From Runella zeae DSM 19591 (GTDB taxonomy: Bacteria; Bacteroidota; Bacteroidia; Cytophagales; Spirosomataceae): a stretch of 64,000 nucleotides of DNA. Under the pieces are notes generated by a model, which did not search any database, was not told where the DNA came from, and saw only the letters and a list, made by a program, of their open reading frames with translations. The stretch lies in assembly GCF_000423565.1 (NCBI RefSeq), contig NZ_AUIF01000042.1, forward strand, positions 39,970 to 103,969, given 5' to 3'. Every line of letters starts with the position of its first letter. Position 1 is the stretch's first letter. Of the stretch, positions 19,318 to 28,660 are shown piece after piece. The translations under genes were made by a program, and so were the position numbers.

Positions 19318-20472
19318 ATGGCTCCACGCATTGATATTTTTGCGATTGTGATTTTGTTGGGTGTCGTACAAGGCATCTTATTGGGAGGGCTTTTTCTCAC
19401 GGGTACTAGAGCTGCTTCTGCGGCCAATCGTACTTTGGGGTGGATTATGTGGGCTTATTCGGCGGCTATTTTTGAGATATTTTTGTGCTATACCAACTAT
19501 CAATTTCAGACGCTGTGGGCCGATAATTTTGCCGAACCCACCAACTTTCTATTGGCGGTATTGCCTTATTTTTTTGTGTATGCCCGCTTACATGGGCGAT
19601 TGCCGAAGCACTGGCGATGGCACCTACTTCCGTTTGGGTTTTGGTGTCTCTACTCGATTTTTTGGCAATACCAGTCTTACGATTATAAATACAACTCTTA
19701 TATTACGGCTTGGCATCCCGAACTGTCCTATCGGTCATTTACTTATTGGATTCACCCAGACCCTTTATATTTACGCGACCACGTCAATGACCTAACTCTC
19801 GTAAGTATCTTGATCTATATCGGGTTGAGTTTGAGAGAAGTATATTTTTCATTTACAAAAAATCAACTACCTTTTTTTACGAGGCAAATAGTAGTTCCCC
19901 TTACGCAAGTACGCAATTATGTTTTTCTTTTTTGCCTTTTTCCAATCGTCTTTGTAGGAGTCAAACTTAGCTTTCAGAAAGATTTGGGAGACTATTTACT
20001 GGGAAGCTTAGTGACTTTTTACATCTATGCTACAAGCTACCTTACTTTGAGTCATTCGGTGTTGTTTCAGGTAGAGAATACAGTTGAAAACCGAAAAAAA
20101 TACGAAAAGTCTTCGTTGTCAGAGGATAGTAGTGAAGTGATTTTGCAAAAATTACAGACCTATCTCCAAACCCAAAAACCTTATCTCGAAAACGACCTGA
20201 CACTGCCGAAACTGGCGCAGCGATTAGCCGTATCTCCGCATCATTTGTCGCAGGTACTCAACGACCGCCTTGGGCAAAGTTTTTTTGATCTGATGGCAAA
20301 GTGCCGGGTAGAAGAAGCCCAAAAACTGCTGACAGATGGGGCACATATGCATCTTAAAATTGACGAAATTGCGGAGCAAGTAGGGTATAATTCTACTTCG
20401 GCATTCCATACGGCTTTTAAGCGAATAACGGGCCAAACGCCTGCCCAATACCGCGCTAAATTCCTGAATTAA
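19318..20472 (+). CDS. Membrane-bound AraC-family transcriptional regulator
   Basis: A 384-residue protein. The N-terminal about 245 residues hold roughly seven hydrophobic helices, beginning IFAIVILLGVVQGILLGGLF. The C-terminal about 110 residues are an AraC-type double helix-turn-helix: LAQRLAVSPHHLSQVLND, then IDEIAEQVGYNSTSAFHTAF and KRITGQTPAQYR. Membrane AraC regulators of this layout are common in Bacteroidota; the membrane part probably senses a small ligand and the DNA-binding part controls genes nearby. Its target is not evident; the adjacent GNAT gene is 22 bases downstream and may be cotranscribed. Confidence 0.85.
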   Translation: MAPRIDIFAIVILLGVVQGILLGGLFLTGTRAASAANRTLGWIMWAYSAAIFEIFLCYTNYQFQTLWADNFAEPTNFLLAVLPYFFVYARLHGRLPKHWRWHLLPFGFWCLYSIFWQYQSYDYKYNSYITAWHPELSYRSFTYWIHPDPLYLRDHVNDLTLVSILIYIGLSLREVYFSFTKNQLPFFTRQIVVPLTQVRNYVFLFCLFPIVFVGVKLSFQKDLGDYLLGSLVTFYIYATSYLTLSHSVLFQVENTVENRKKYEKSSLSEDSSEVILQKLQTYLQTQKPYLENDLTLPKLAQRLAVSPHHLSQVLNDRLGQSFFDLMAKCRVEEAQKLLTDGAHMHLKIDEIAEQVGYNSTSAFHTAFKRITGQTPAQYRAKFLN

Positions 20473-20494
20473 AGTTTCTCATTTCTTATCGTCT

Positions 20495-20947
20495 ATGCAA
20501 CTACGTTTGTTTGATTCACAGATATATCCGGTATTTCCTGAAGACTATCAGGAGATTGTAGAAGTATGGGAAGCCTCCGTGAGAGCTACGCATCATTTTT
20601 TGTTAGAATCAGATATTCAATATTTTAAGCCTTTGATTCTGAATGAGTTTTTGAAAGCCGTCACTTTGTTTTGTATCAAAGACAATAGCGGAGCGATAGT
20701 GGGCTTTATGGGATTGCATGAAGACAGCTTAGAAATGCTCTTTATACACCCTGATATGCGCGGAAAAGGTATTGGTAAACTACTGTTGCAGCGTGCCATT
20801 GGGCTTGGGATTCGCAAGGTAGATGTAAATGAGCAAAACCCTGACGCGCTCGGTTTTTACCAAAGTCAGGGTTTTGAAGTTGTCTCTCGCTCTCCACTCG
20901 ACGGCTTGGGAAAACCCTACCCGATTCTACATTTGCAACTACCTTGA
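20495..20947 (+). CDS. GNAT-family N-acetyltransferase
   Basis: A 150-residue single-domain protein with the GNAT fold. LEMLFIHPDMRGKGIGKLL contains the acetyl-CoA pyrophosphate-binding RGKGIG loop, and VNEQNPDALGFYQSQGFEVV is the C-terminal motif B. It resembles YiaC/YjgM-type acetyltransferases, whose substrates range from amino acids to protein N termini. It starts 22 bases after the AraC regulator and its 3' end overlaps the convergent DinB gene by nine bases. Confidence 0.85.
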   Translation: MQLRLFDSQIYPVFPEDYQEIVEVWEASVRATHHFLLESDIQYFKPLILNEFLKAVTLFCIKDNSGAIVGFMGLHEDSLEMLFIHPDMRGKGIGKLLLQRAIGLGIRKVDVNEQNPDALGFYQSQGFEVVSRSPLDGLGKPYPILHLQLP

Positions 20948-21460
20948 TTGCGTTTTAACGATTGCTGCCGTGACTAGCAACTGCCCCAAGTGGCGTTGGC
21001 TATGCTCGGCTGCATGAAAGAGCAGCCCTATGACCGTAGAGGGAATTTGGGCACGACCTACACCCCTTACTTCGGTCAGTTGGGCTATATCAGTATGCTC
21101 AAGCTGGAGAAGTGCTTTCTCAATTTGATTACTAAATTTTTGGAATAAACGCTCAAAACTATCGGCTTCTATTTGGGGAGACCCTTCGGCCGCAAGCCAC
21201 TGAAGCTGGACAGGAGAGAGTGCTTCGCCACGCGCATAGGTAAACAACCTATCCAAAACCCCTGTAAGGTGCTGTAAATGGAAACCAACGGATGCCATTC
21301 CTGCTGGGCGTTGCCAGAGGAGTTGGTTATCAAAATCATGCCCAAGAGCGGCGACTTCTTCGCGTGCTTGTAGCAAAGCATGGGCTACTGGTTGGAGTAG
21401 GGCGGGGATATTTGGTAGAGGGCCTCTAAGCCATACTTCAAGTTTTTGGGGTGTACTCAT
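20939..21460 (-). CDS. DinB-family protein
   Basis: A 173-residue helical protein with DinB/YfiT-type metal-binding histidines: GFHLQHLTGVLDRLFTY in the first half and GLLFHAAEHSQRHLGQLL near the C terminus. The three-histidine pattern at the helix bundle top fits the family. Members include putative thiol-dependent S-transferases, but most, like this one, have no assigned substrate. It is convergent with the GNAT gene and divergent from the large sensor kinase. Confidence 0.82.
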   Translation of the reverse strand: MSTPQKLEVWLRGPLPNIPALLQPVAHALLQAREEVAALGHDFDNQLLWQRPAGMASVGFHLQHLTGVLDRLFTYARGEALSPVQLQWLAAEGSPQIEADSFERLFQKFSNQIEKALLQLEHTDIAQLTEVRGVGRAQIPSTVIGLLFHAAEHSQRHLGQLLVTAAIVKTQSR

Positions 21461-21599
21461 TAAAAAAATAAAATTGGTATTTATAGATGAAATAACAGTA
21501 AAAAATGAAGTTTTTGGGGTTTGTTGATAAAAATTAAAAATATACCAAAATTATGAGTTTATAAGATATGAAACTAGATTAATCGTTAAGTGTGAGGGC

Positions 21600-21630
21600 T
21601 TTGTACTTGTTTATAAGTTAGTTATATTTG
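21600..21630 (+). promoter_or_regulatory. Promoter of the sensor-kinase operon
   Basis: TTTG at 21600-21603, exactly 19 bases, then TATATTTG at 21623-21630: a full match to the Bacteroidota housekeeping promoter. It lies 92 bases before the ATG at 21722. Confidence 0.75.
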
Positions 21631-21721
21631 GGTCAGAGCAACCACCCCCATTTTTATGATATTCAAATTGGTTCATTTTTTGCAATAGTACTTCCATATT
21701 TTAATAACTACTTTGGAATAT

Positions 21722-24700
21722 ATGAAAATTTCTTCGACCAACTGGCTTTATTTAGGTTCTATTATGATTATTACGCTAGGGGGGTTTGTGGGGTATACTT
21801 TTTATGATACCATCCAAATGCAGTTGGCCGAGGCAGCATGGAACAAAAGAAAACATGAGGCGATTAATCAAATTGTGACGCTTGAAAAACTTCTCGTAGA
21901 CATGGAAACGGGGCAACGAGCCTATCGGAGTACCAACGAAAAAAAATACCTACTCCCATTTACGCTGGCTCAGTCTCATCTTAATCCAACCATCGAAAAA
22001 CTCTCAGAGCTAGTCAGTGACAATGCCAAACAACTAAATCGCCTTTCTCAGATCGAAATAGTGATTTTGGCAATGCGAAATCTATGGAGTACGCAGCCAC
22101 CTACTTTTGAACAGTATGATAGAAAGGTGGTGACGGAATTTGTGGAGAATGAAAAGAAACAGATGGATGACGTGCGACGTCTGCTCAAGCAGATGTATGA
22201 TAATGAGCAAAGGCTGATTGTGACAAGAGATCAATACATAGTCACTCGTATCAATGACCTTACCAGAGATAGCATTTGGGCTACGGTTTTTTTATTCATT
22301 TTAGCTTTTGTTCTGACCTACTTTTACTATTTAGAATTCAGAAATAAAAGCGCTACTGAGCAGAAATTGCAGGATAATCTCCGTGAGCTTGAGGAATTAA
22401 ACCAAATAAGTAAGGATAGAAATTGGTATCTGAAAGGCCTTACTGTGGTGAATGATGCACTTCAAAACGTGAATGAAATCGAAGAATTAGCCCAAAAAGT
22501 ACTCAAAGCTCTTACTTCGTATTTAGAACTGCCCGCTGGTGCGTTTTACTGCTACCATGCCGAAACCAAACAACTCGTTTTGAGTGGTTCAAGTGCGCTT
22601 TCGCCACAAGCTCCTTACTTTTGTGAAATAGGAGAGGGGATTGTGGGGCAAGCCGCCAAAGAACGGGAGTTGGTGAGTGTCAGAGCTATTCCAGAATCCT
22701 ATTGGACTATCAAATCGGCTAGTGGTGAAAAAAAACCCGGAGAGATTCATTGTATCCCATTGTGGTTTGGGAAAGAGCTTAAAGGAGTAATAGAATTAGT
22801 TTCTTTTTTTGCTTTAAGTGAGAATCAGCTCAATTTGCTAAAAAATACCGCAAAAGACATTGCCGCTGCCTTGAATTCTATTCAATCGCACTTGCAGATT
22901 GTTAATTTGTTGGAGCAAGTTCAGTACCAAAAAAGTGTTTTGGAAAACCAACAAGATGAGCTACGTCAAACCAACGAAGAGCTGTCGCTTCAAGCAGAGC
23001 GCCTGCAAGCTTCTGAAGAAGAATTGAGAGTGCAAGAAGAAGAACTCCGCCACATCAATACGGAGCTAGAAGAAAAAAATGAAGCCGTAGAAGTAGCTCG
23101 GCAGGCTTTGGCCTTGAAAGCCAAAGAACTCGAAATTACGAGTAAGTATAAGTCAGAGTTTTTGGCTAATATGTCGCACGAGTTGCGAACGCCATTGAAT
23201 AGTGTTTTGATTTTGGCTAACTTATTAAAAGAAAATAAAAACAACAATTTGACCGATAAACAGCTTGAGTATGCCAAGGTAATTCATAAATCTGGGTCTG
23301 ATTTGCTCAACCTTATCAATGATATATTAGACTTGTCGAAAATAGAAGCTGGAAAAATTGAGTTTCAGTACGAACAAGTACCGCTACAGGGTATTGTAGA
23401 AGATATTAAACAGTTGTTTCTGGTGGTAGCAGAAGAAAAATCGGTTCAAATGATTACCAAAGTAGATGAAAATTTGCCGAAAAGTATTTTTACCGATAAA
23501 CAGCGTTTACAGCAAATTATCCAAAACCTGCTTTCCAACGCCTTTAAATTTACCCCCAAAGGCGGACAAGTACATTTGACTTTTGAGCTGACAAATGCTT
23601 CCCACGCGCATCTGGAAAGCCCTCTCAACAAGACCCAAAGACAAATATCTATATCTGTTTCGGATACCGGAATCGGTATTCCTGAAGACAAGCAACAGCT
23701 TATCTTTGAGGCATTTCAACAAGCAGACGGTGCTACCAACCGTAAATATGGAGGTACGGGTCTTGGGCTTTCGATTATCAAAGAATTAGTAAAGCGCATG
23801 GGTGGGGAGATTAGACTACAAAGTGAGATTTCTAAAGGAAGCAAATTTTCGGTGTTTTTACCCTTAGATTCTTTTGAGCCACCAGTCACCTTGGCAGTGC
23901 CCATCCAACCCATTGAAGAGAAAAAAATCGAAGAAATCGCTCTTTCTAAAGAAATCATTTCGCAGACTACTATCACCGATGACCGGAACAACCTTAAAAA
24001 TGGGGACCAAATCATGCTTATTATTGAGGATGACCCAGTGTTTGCTAATATCGTGCAGGACTTTGCTAGAACCAAAAACTATAAGACTATTGTGGCTCTA
24101 CAAGGAGATGAAGGGCTCATGTATGCAAAAAAATACAATCCTTCGGCCATTATTCTTGACTTACACCTTCCCGTAGTGGATGGATGGAATATTTTGCATT
24201 GGCTCAAAAACAATGAAGCCCTCAAAAATATTCCAGTCCATGTGATTTCGGGAGCTGAAGATACTCGGGTGTCTATTGGAGGGGCATTGGCCTATATCCA
24301 AAAACCAGTCAAAGTACAAGATTTAGAAAAAGTATTTAGCCTTTTGGGGGCGCAGTTAGAGTTGGACCTCAAAAATGTTTTGATTCTATCGGATGAGCAA
24401 CGTCATCAAGGTGACTTGCTGGGCAAAGAAATAGAGGCTCGTTATAGTGATTTGAAAAGCGACTTCGTAAAAAGTAATTCGGAAGCAATCGACAAAATGA
24501 ATCAGTTGGATTATGATTGCTTGATTGTTGATATGCGCAAAAATCTCCAAAAAGGGATTGAAAATTTAAAAGAACTACAAGCTGTCAAACATCCGAAATC
24601 CCTACCCGTAATCGTGTATATAGCCGAAGACCTTAGCCCTGCTACTGACCGTCAATTGCACCGCTTGGCCAATGTAGTGATTCGAGAGTCGGCGCAGTCA

Positions 24701-25177
24701 ATGGAACGATTGATGGATGAGTTAGAATTGTTTATTTATAAAGTCAAAGAAGTAGAGGCCAAAAAACTGCCTGTATCTTTGACGGCTCTTAACAATACTG
24801 GACTCAAAGGAAAAAAAGTGTTGCTTGTCGACGACGATATGCGCAATGTCTTTGCGTTGAGTACGTTGCTCGAAGAGCAGGAAGCAAACATAGTCACCGC
24901 CGATAATGGCCGAGAAGCCCTTGAGATGCTCAAACAAAACCCTGATACGGATTTAGTTTTGATGGATATCATGATGCCCGAAATGGATGGCTATGAGGCC
25001 ATCCGCCGTATAAGACACGATTTGAAACTTGGAGCCTTGCCGATTATTGCTCTGACGGCCAAGGCGATGCCCGACGACAAAGAAAAAGTAATGCAAGCAG
25101 GAGCGTCTGATTATATCACGAAGCCCATCGATACCGGGCAATTATTCTCTTTAATGCGTGTTTGGTTGTCAAAATAG
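21722..25177 (+). CDS. Hybrid sensor histidine kinase (CHASE3-GAF-HisKA-HATPase-REC x3)
   Basis: An 1151-residue inner-membrane kinase; ATG 21722 is chosen over a TTG nine bases earlier. Order: TM helix (about 8-27), CHASE3-type extracytoplasmic region (VDMETGQRAYRST), TM helix (about 185-205), GAF domain (about 235-375), long coiled coil (about 395-470), HisKA with H486 (NMSHELRTPLN), HATPase, a receiver with D813 (LDLHLPVVDGW), a degenerate receiver-like segment (about 885-1000) and a final receiver with D1082 (LMDIMMPEMDGY). CheR, CheB and a receiver-kinase follow immediately. It resembles multi-step phosphorelay kinases that integrate stress signals. Input signal unknown. Confidence 0.9.
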   Translation: MKISSTNWLYLGSIMIITLGGFVGYTFYDTIQMQLAEAAWNKRKHEAINQIVTLEKLLVDMETGQRAYRSTNEKKYLLPFTLAQSHLNPTIEKLSELVSDNAKQLNRLSQIEIVILAMRNLWSTQPPTFEQYDRKVVTEFVENEKKQMDDVRRLLKQMYDNEQRLIVTRDQYIVTRINDLTRDSIWATVFLFILAFVLTYFYYLEFRNKSATEQKLQDNLRELEELNQISKDRNWYLKGLTVVNDALQNVNEIEELAQKVLKALTSYLELPAGAFYCYHAETKQLVLSGSSALSPQAPYFCEIGEGIVGQAAKERELVSVRAIPESYWTIKSASGEKKPGEIHCIPLWFGKELKGVIELVSFFALSENQLNLLKNTAKDIAAALNSIQSHLQIVNLLEQVQYQKSVLENQQDELRQTNEELSLQAERLQASEEELRVQEEELRHINTELEEKNEAVEVARQALALKAKELEITSKYKSEFLANMSHELRTPLNSVLILANLLKENKNNNLTDKQLEYAKVIHKSGSDLLNLINDILDLSKIEAGKIEFQYEQVPLQGIVEDIKQLFLVVAEEKSVQMITKVDENLPKSIFTDKQRLQQIIQNLLSNAFKFTPKGGQVHLTFELTNASHAHLESPLNKTQRQISISVSDTGIGIPEDKQQLIFEAFQQADGATNRKYGGTGLGLSIIKELVKRMGGEIRLQSEISKGSKFSVFLPLDSFEPPVTLAVPIQPIEEKKIEEIALSKEIISQTTITDDRNNLKNGDQIMLIIEDDPVFANIVQDFARTKNYKTIVALQGDEGLMYAKKYNPSAIILDLHLPVVDGWNILHWLKNNEALKNIPVHVISGAEDTRVSIGGALAYIQKPVKVQDLEKVFSLLGAQLELDLKNVLILSDEQRHQGDLLGKEIEARYSDLKSDFVKSNSEAIDKMNQLDYDCLIVDMRKNLQKGIENLKELQAVKHPKSLPVIVYIAEDLSPATDRQLHRLANVVIRESAQSMERLMDELELFIYKVKEVEAKKLPVSLTALNNTGLKGKKVLLVDDDMRNVFALSTLLEEQEANIVTADNGREALEMLKQNPDTDLVLMDIMMPEMDGYEAIRRIRHDLKLGALPIIALTAKAMPDDKEKVMQAGASDYITKPIDTGQLFSLMRVWLSK

Positions 25178-25179
25178 GT

Positions 25180-26007
25180 ATGGATACAGAGTATCGACTT
25201 ACAGAGGTAGAATTAGAAGAAATCATTCAGCTCATCTTACAAAAGTATGGCTATGATTTCAGAAACTACGCACGTACTTCGCTTACTAGGCGTATTGCAA
25301 GATGCATGAATATCGCCAATCTGAAAACCCTCTATGAATTGAAGTATAATTTGATAAATGAATCTTCCTTTTTTACTTGGTTTTTGGAGACGTTGACGGT
25401 CAACGTTACAGAAATGTTTCGAGACCCTTTGTTTTACAAAGACTTACGCGAAAAAGTCTTACCCGCTTTGGCGTCTTATCCTATCATCAAAATTTGGCAT
25501 GCTGGCTGTGCTACTGGCGAAGAGGTGTTTTCGATGAGTATTTTACTACATGAAGCAGGGCTTCTTAACCGGGCCAAACTCTACGCTACCGATCTCAACC
25601 CCGCCAATTTGGAGCGTGCAAGGAAGGGGATTATCTCGATGGAACAAATCAAAGATTATACCCTCAATTATATCCAATCAGGAGGAAAAAACGATTTTTC
25701 GACCTATTATACGGCTCATTATCAGTCGGCTATTATTAGAAAAGAGTTTCGTTCTAATATTCTTTTTGCACAACATAATTTGGCCGTAGACCAAGTTTTT
25801 AACGAATTTCAATTAATTTGTTGCCGCAACGTAATGATTTACTTTAATCGGGAGTTACAAAACCATGTCTTCAGGCTATTTTACAATAGCTTATCCCCCA
25901 AAGGATACTTAGCAATTGGAATCAAAGAATCGTTATTATTTACGGACGTAAAGGAGCAGTTTGAATCAGTAAGTGCGGCCGCTCGTATCTATCGGCGAAA
26001 AAATTAA
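25180..26007 (+). CDS. CheR-type protein-glutamate methyltransferase
   Basis: A 275-residue protein starting at ATG 25180, two bases after the kinase stop. An N-terminal helical domain (about 1-70) with RTSLTRRIARCM is followed by VTEMFRDPLFY and the SAM-binding IWHAGCATGEEVFSM, then YATDLNPANLERAR and ICCRNVMIYF. This is the full CheR catalytic core. CheR methylates glutamates of receptor coiled coils; here no chemoreceptor is present, so the likely target is the coiled coil of the adjacent hybrid kinase or another signalling protein. The target is inference. Confidence 0.9.
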   Translation: MDTEYRLTEVELEEIIQLILQKYGYDFRNYARTSLTRRIARCMNIANLKTLYELKYNLINESSFFTWFLETLTVNVTEMFRDPLFYKDLREKVLPALASYPIIKIWHAGCATGEEVFSMSILLHEAGLLNRAKLYATDLNPANLERARKGIISMEQIKDYTLNYIQSGGKNDFSTYYTAHYQSAIIRKEFRSNILFAQHNLAVDQVFNEFQLICCRNVMIYFNRELQNHVFRLFYNSLSPKGYLAIGIKESLLFTDVKEQFESVSAAARIYRRKN

Positions 26008-26017
26008 ATTTGGAAAG

Positions 26018-26599
26018 ATGCAAAAACAAGACATAAAGATGGTGGTCATTGGAGGATCTGCGGGGAGTTTGCCCGTAGTAATGTCTTTACTAGAGGCACT
26101 TCCAGAGACTTTCTCTTTTACGGTAGTGATTGTGATTCATCGTTCAAAAAATGTGCTCAGCGAAATGGACAAACTTTTGTCGCACATACGAAATGTCCCA
26201 AATGTACATGAACCCGACGACAAAGAGCCTATCTTAGCGCACAGGGTTTATTTAGCTCCCCAAAACTATCATTTGCTTATCGAAACCAATAAAACCTTTA
26301 GTCTTGATTATTCCGAACCTATTTCTTTTAGTAGGCCGTCGATTGATGTTACTTTTGAAAGTGTAGCTCAGGTGTATGCGCAGCAGACGGTTGGTATTTT
26401 ATTAAGTGGTGCCAATACCGACGGTACTAAGGGGGTTTCGGAGGTTATCAGACATGGTGGCATAGGAATCGTCCAAGATCCCAATACCGCCGAATACCCC
26501 GTTATGCCTCATGCCGCTTTGCTACAAAATCAAGCGGCACTTTGTTTGCCAACCTCCCACATAACGACGTTTTTGAAACAACTTAACGATAACATATAA
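26018..26599 (+). CDS. CheB-type methylesterase domain protein without receiver
   Basis: A 193-residue protein starting at ATG 26018 (an earlier ATG at 25973 would overlap cheR by 35 bases). It is the CheB methylesterase domain alone, with the triad S14 (GGSAGS), H41 (IHRS) and D135 (GANTDGTKG) and the end PVMPHAA. Classical CheB has an N-terminal receiver that controls activity; here it is absent and the receiver-kinase in the next gene could play that part. It should remove methyl esters or amides added by the preceding CheR. Confidence 0.88.
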   Translation: MQKQDIKMVVIGGSAGSLPVVMSLLEALPETFSFTVVIVIHRSKNVLSEMDKLLSHIRNVPNVHEPDDKEPILAHRVYLAPQNYHLLIETNKTFSLDYSEPISFSRPSIDVTFESVAQVYAQQTVGILLSGANTDGTKGVSEVIRHGGIGIVQDPNTAEYPVMPHAALLQNQAALCLPTSHITTFLKQLNDNI

Positions 26600-26605
26600 G
26601 TACAC

Positions 26606-27709
26606 ATGCCACATACTTTACGGGAATTCAAAATTCTTTTGGTTGATGATAGAGAAGAAAACCTTCTTGCGTTAGAAGAAATGTTGGCAGATGATAATCG
26701 CACTTTCTTAAAAGCCAATTCGGGAAATGAAGCTCTGAAATATACCCTCAAACACAACAATATTGGCCTTATCATGCTTGATGTACAGATGCCTGGCATG
26801 GATGGGTTTGAAGTGGCACGTATCCTAAAAACCAACCCTAAAACCAAAAATATCTCTATTATTTTCGTGACAGCCATCAACAAGGAAGAACATTACATTC
26901 TGAAAGGATTTGATGAAGGTGCGGTGGATTATCTCCAAAAACCCCTTGATGTAAATGTCACAAAAGCGAAAGTCAAGGTTTTTCAGCGTCTTTACTATTA
27001 TCAACAAGAGCTCAAAAGTACCGCAAACGAACTAGAGAGAATTAACAAACAGCTCGAAAAATTTACCTCCATTGTAGCACACGACCTCAAATCACCGTTG
27101 ACGGGTATTATCGGCGCACTTTCGTTATTGGAGATGGACGATGACGAAATGCTCTCCGCAGATGAGCGCCATGAGTATATCTCTCATACCAAAGAAGCTG
27201 CAATGTACCTCTCCAATATGATCAATTCTCTGCTTGATTACTCTCGCAAAAGCATGGAGCAGCAGGTGATTGAAGAAGTAGATGTACAAGAGCTAGTAGA
27301 GCAAGTGGTACATTCGATGTTTTTGCCGGCTCATATCAACGTTAGATACTCGCAGCAACTACCCACTCTCTTTACTAAAAAAGTAAAGCTGCAACAAATT
27401 TTTCAGAACCTAATTAGCAATGCTTTTAAATACAACGATAAACCTGAGGGGTACATAGAGATTGGCTACTTGGAGAAAGAAGATTACTATGAGTTTTATG
27501 TAAAAGACAATGGCATGGGCATTCCGGCGGATGACCAAGAAGCCATTTTTAAATTTTATCGTACCTCTGTCAACAATTCTTTTGCCGATAGTAGTACCGG
27601 ACTGGGGCTATCGATTCTCAAAATACTCGTCGAAGAGCAAGGCGGAAATATCTGGGTAGATTCTACACTGGGTGAGGGAAGTACGTTTTATTTCCAATGG
27701 AGGAAGTAA
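26606..27709 (+). CDS. Receiver-histidine kinase hybrid
   Basis: A 367-residue soluble protein. An N-terminal receiver (1-125) has ILLVDDREEN, phosphoacceptor D59 (IMLDVQMPGMDG) and the Lys in YLQKPLD. A short coiled linker leads to HisKA with H159 (VAHDLKSPLTG) and a HATPase domain with NLISNAFKYND, DNGMGIP and STGLGLSI. It starts six bases after cheB and is the last gene of the operon. It can accept phosphate from the large hybrid kinase and pass it on; the freestanding regulator at 28259 is one possible partner. Confidence 0.9.
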   Translation: MPHTLREFKILLVDDREENLLALEEMLADDNRTFLKANSGNEALKYTLKHNNIGLIMLDVQMPGMDGFEVARILKTNPKTKNISIIFVTAINKEEHYILKGFDEGAVDYLQKPLDVNVTKAKVKVFQRLYYYQQELKSTANELERINKQLEKFTSIVAHDLKSPLTGIIGALSLLEMDDDEMLSADERHEYISHTKEAAMYLSNMINSLLDYSRKSMEQQVIEEVDVQELVEQVVHSMFLPAHINVRYSQQLPTLFTKKVKLQQIFQNLISNAFKYNDKPEGYIEIGYLEKEDYYEFYVKDNGMGIPADDQEAIFKFYRTSVNNSFADSSTGLGLSILKILVEEQGGNIWVDSTLGEGSTFYFQWRK

Positions 27710-28258
27710 TCAAGTAAAAGATTGTATTATATAGGGAGAGCTTTGTAAAAAGGTATAATCGGTGTGTTTTGGTATATATTTTTTTTGTGTACTAGTGCGG
27801 ATATGAAGCAAAGAGAGTATATTTGTTTGTAAAAGATAGGTATAATTATTGCTATAATAATAAATACTAAAGCTTTATTAGGATATTTATCATTTAAAGA
27901 AAAAAGTAAGGATGTGTTCAACCATTGTCGCTGAATTTGGTGTGGCAGGTAACCAAAAAGGAACGAAAGGCGTCTATATAGCAAATAATTTAGCTTCTAG
28001 CCAGTCTGTAATCTATGAATAAAAGTATTGGGTGAGCATTCTATAAACTTGTTTAATGAACATATAAAATTACATACCACACCTTTTCAGGACTTAAAAA
28101 CAAATGTGCCTGAAAACTACATTCATAAGTACCAATTACTAGTTCAAATCCCTACTCTTCAACATTTTTAATCATTTGAGCTCATTTAAGCATGGGCTTG
28201 ATGAAGTATGTATGTTAACCATAAAACTCAAAAGACTATATTAAAAATTTACTAAAAT
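27710..28258. other. Long intergenic region, about 550 bases
   Basis: AT-rich, no supported gene. It separates the signalling operon from the exopolysaccharide cluster and probably holds the cluster promoter, but no TTTG-N19-TAnnTTTG pair was found. No strong hairpin or repeat was seen. A long 5' leader for the response regulator is possible. Confidence 0.35.
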
Positions 28259-28645
28259 ATGGCAAACCGGTATCACGTTTTGATTGTTGAAGATGACGCT
28301 TTTATCCGAAAAGTGTTGCGCCATTCCTTGAAAGATGACTTTGAAGTAACTACCCATATCAACGGCATTGAAGCTATGGGCTGGCTTGAAGAAGGCAACC
28401 CTGTAGATATAATTCTGACAGATTTGCAAATGCCCTATATGAACGGCGAAGATTTGATTCGGACGATTCGGGCTAGTCCTACCTTTCGTCATTTACCTAT
28501 TATGATTTTGTCAACATTTGATGATAGCAACACCCGTATCAAATGCCTAGAACTAGGGGCTGATGACTATATGACAAAGCCCTTTAACCCCTTAGAAGTC
28601 AGGGCAAAAGTAATGGCAGTAATGCGCCGTGCCAAACAACTTTAA
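28259..28645 (+). CDS. Single-domain response regulator
   Basis: A 128-residue receiver domain with no output domain. It has the acidic pair in LIVEDDAF, phosphoacceptor D55 (ILTDLQMPYMNG), the Thr/Ser LST region and K in YMTKPFN. As the first gene of the polysaccharide cluster it likely gates synthesis by protein contact, perhaps with the degenerate receiver on the next gene product, 15 bases downstream. Upstream kinases at 21722 or 26606 are natural candidates to phosphorylate it. Confidence 0.88.
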   Translation: MANRYHVLIVEDDAFIRKVLRHSLKDDFEVTTHINGIEAMGWLEEGNPVDIILTDLQMPYMNGEDLIRTIRASPTFRHLPIMILSTFDDSNTRIKCLELGADDYMTKPFNPLEVRAKVMAVMRRAKQL

Positions 28646-28660
28646 TGAGAAGAGAATCAA

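Noticed and set aside
27727..27984. 85-codon minus-strand frame in the 550-base gap
   Set aside because: Low-complexity, AT-rich and without a promoter or domain; taken as chance.
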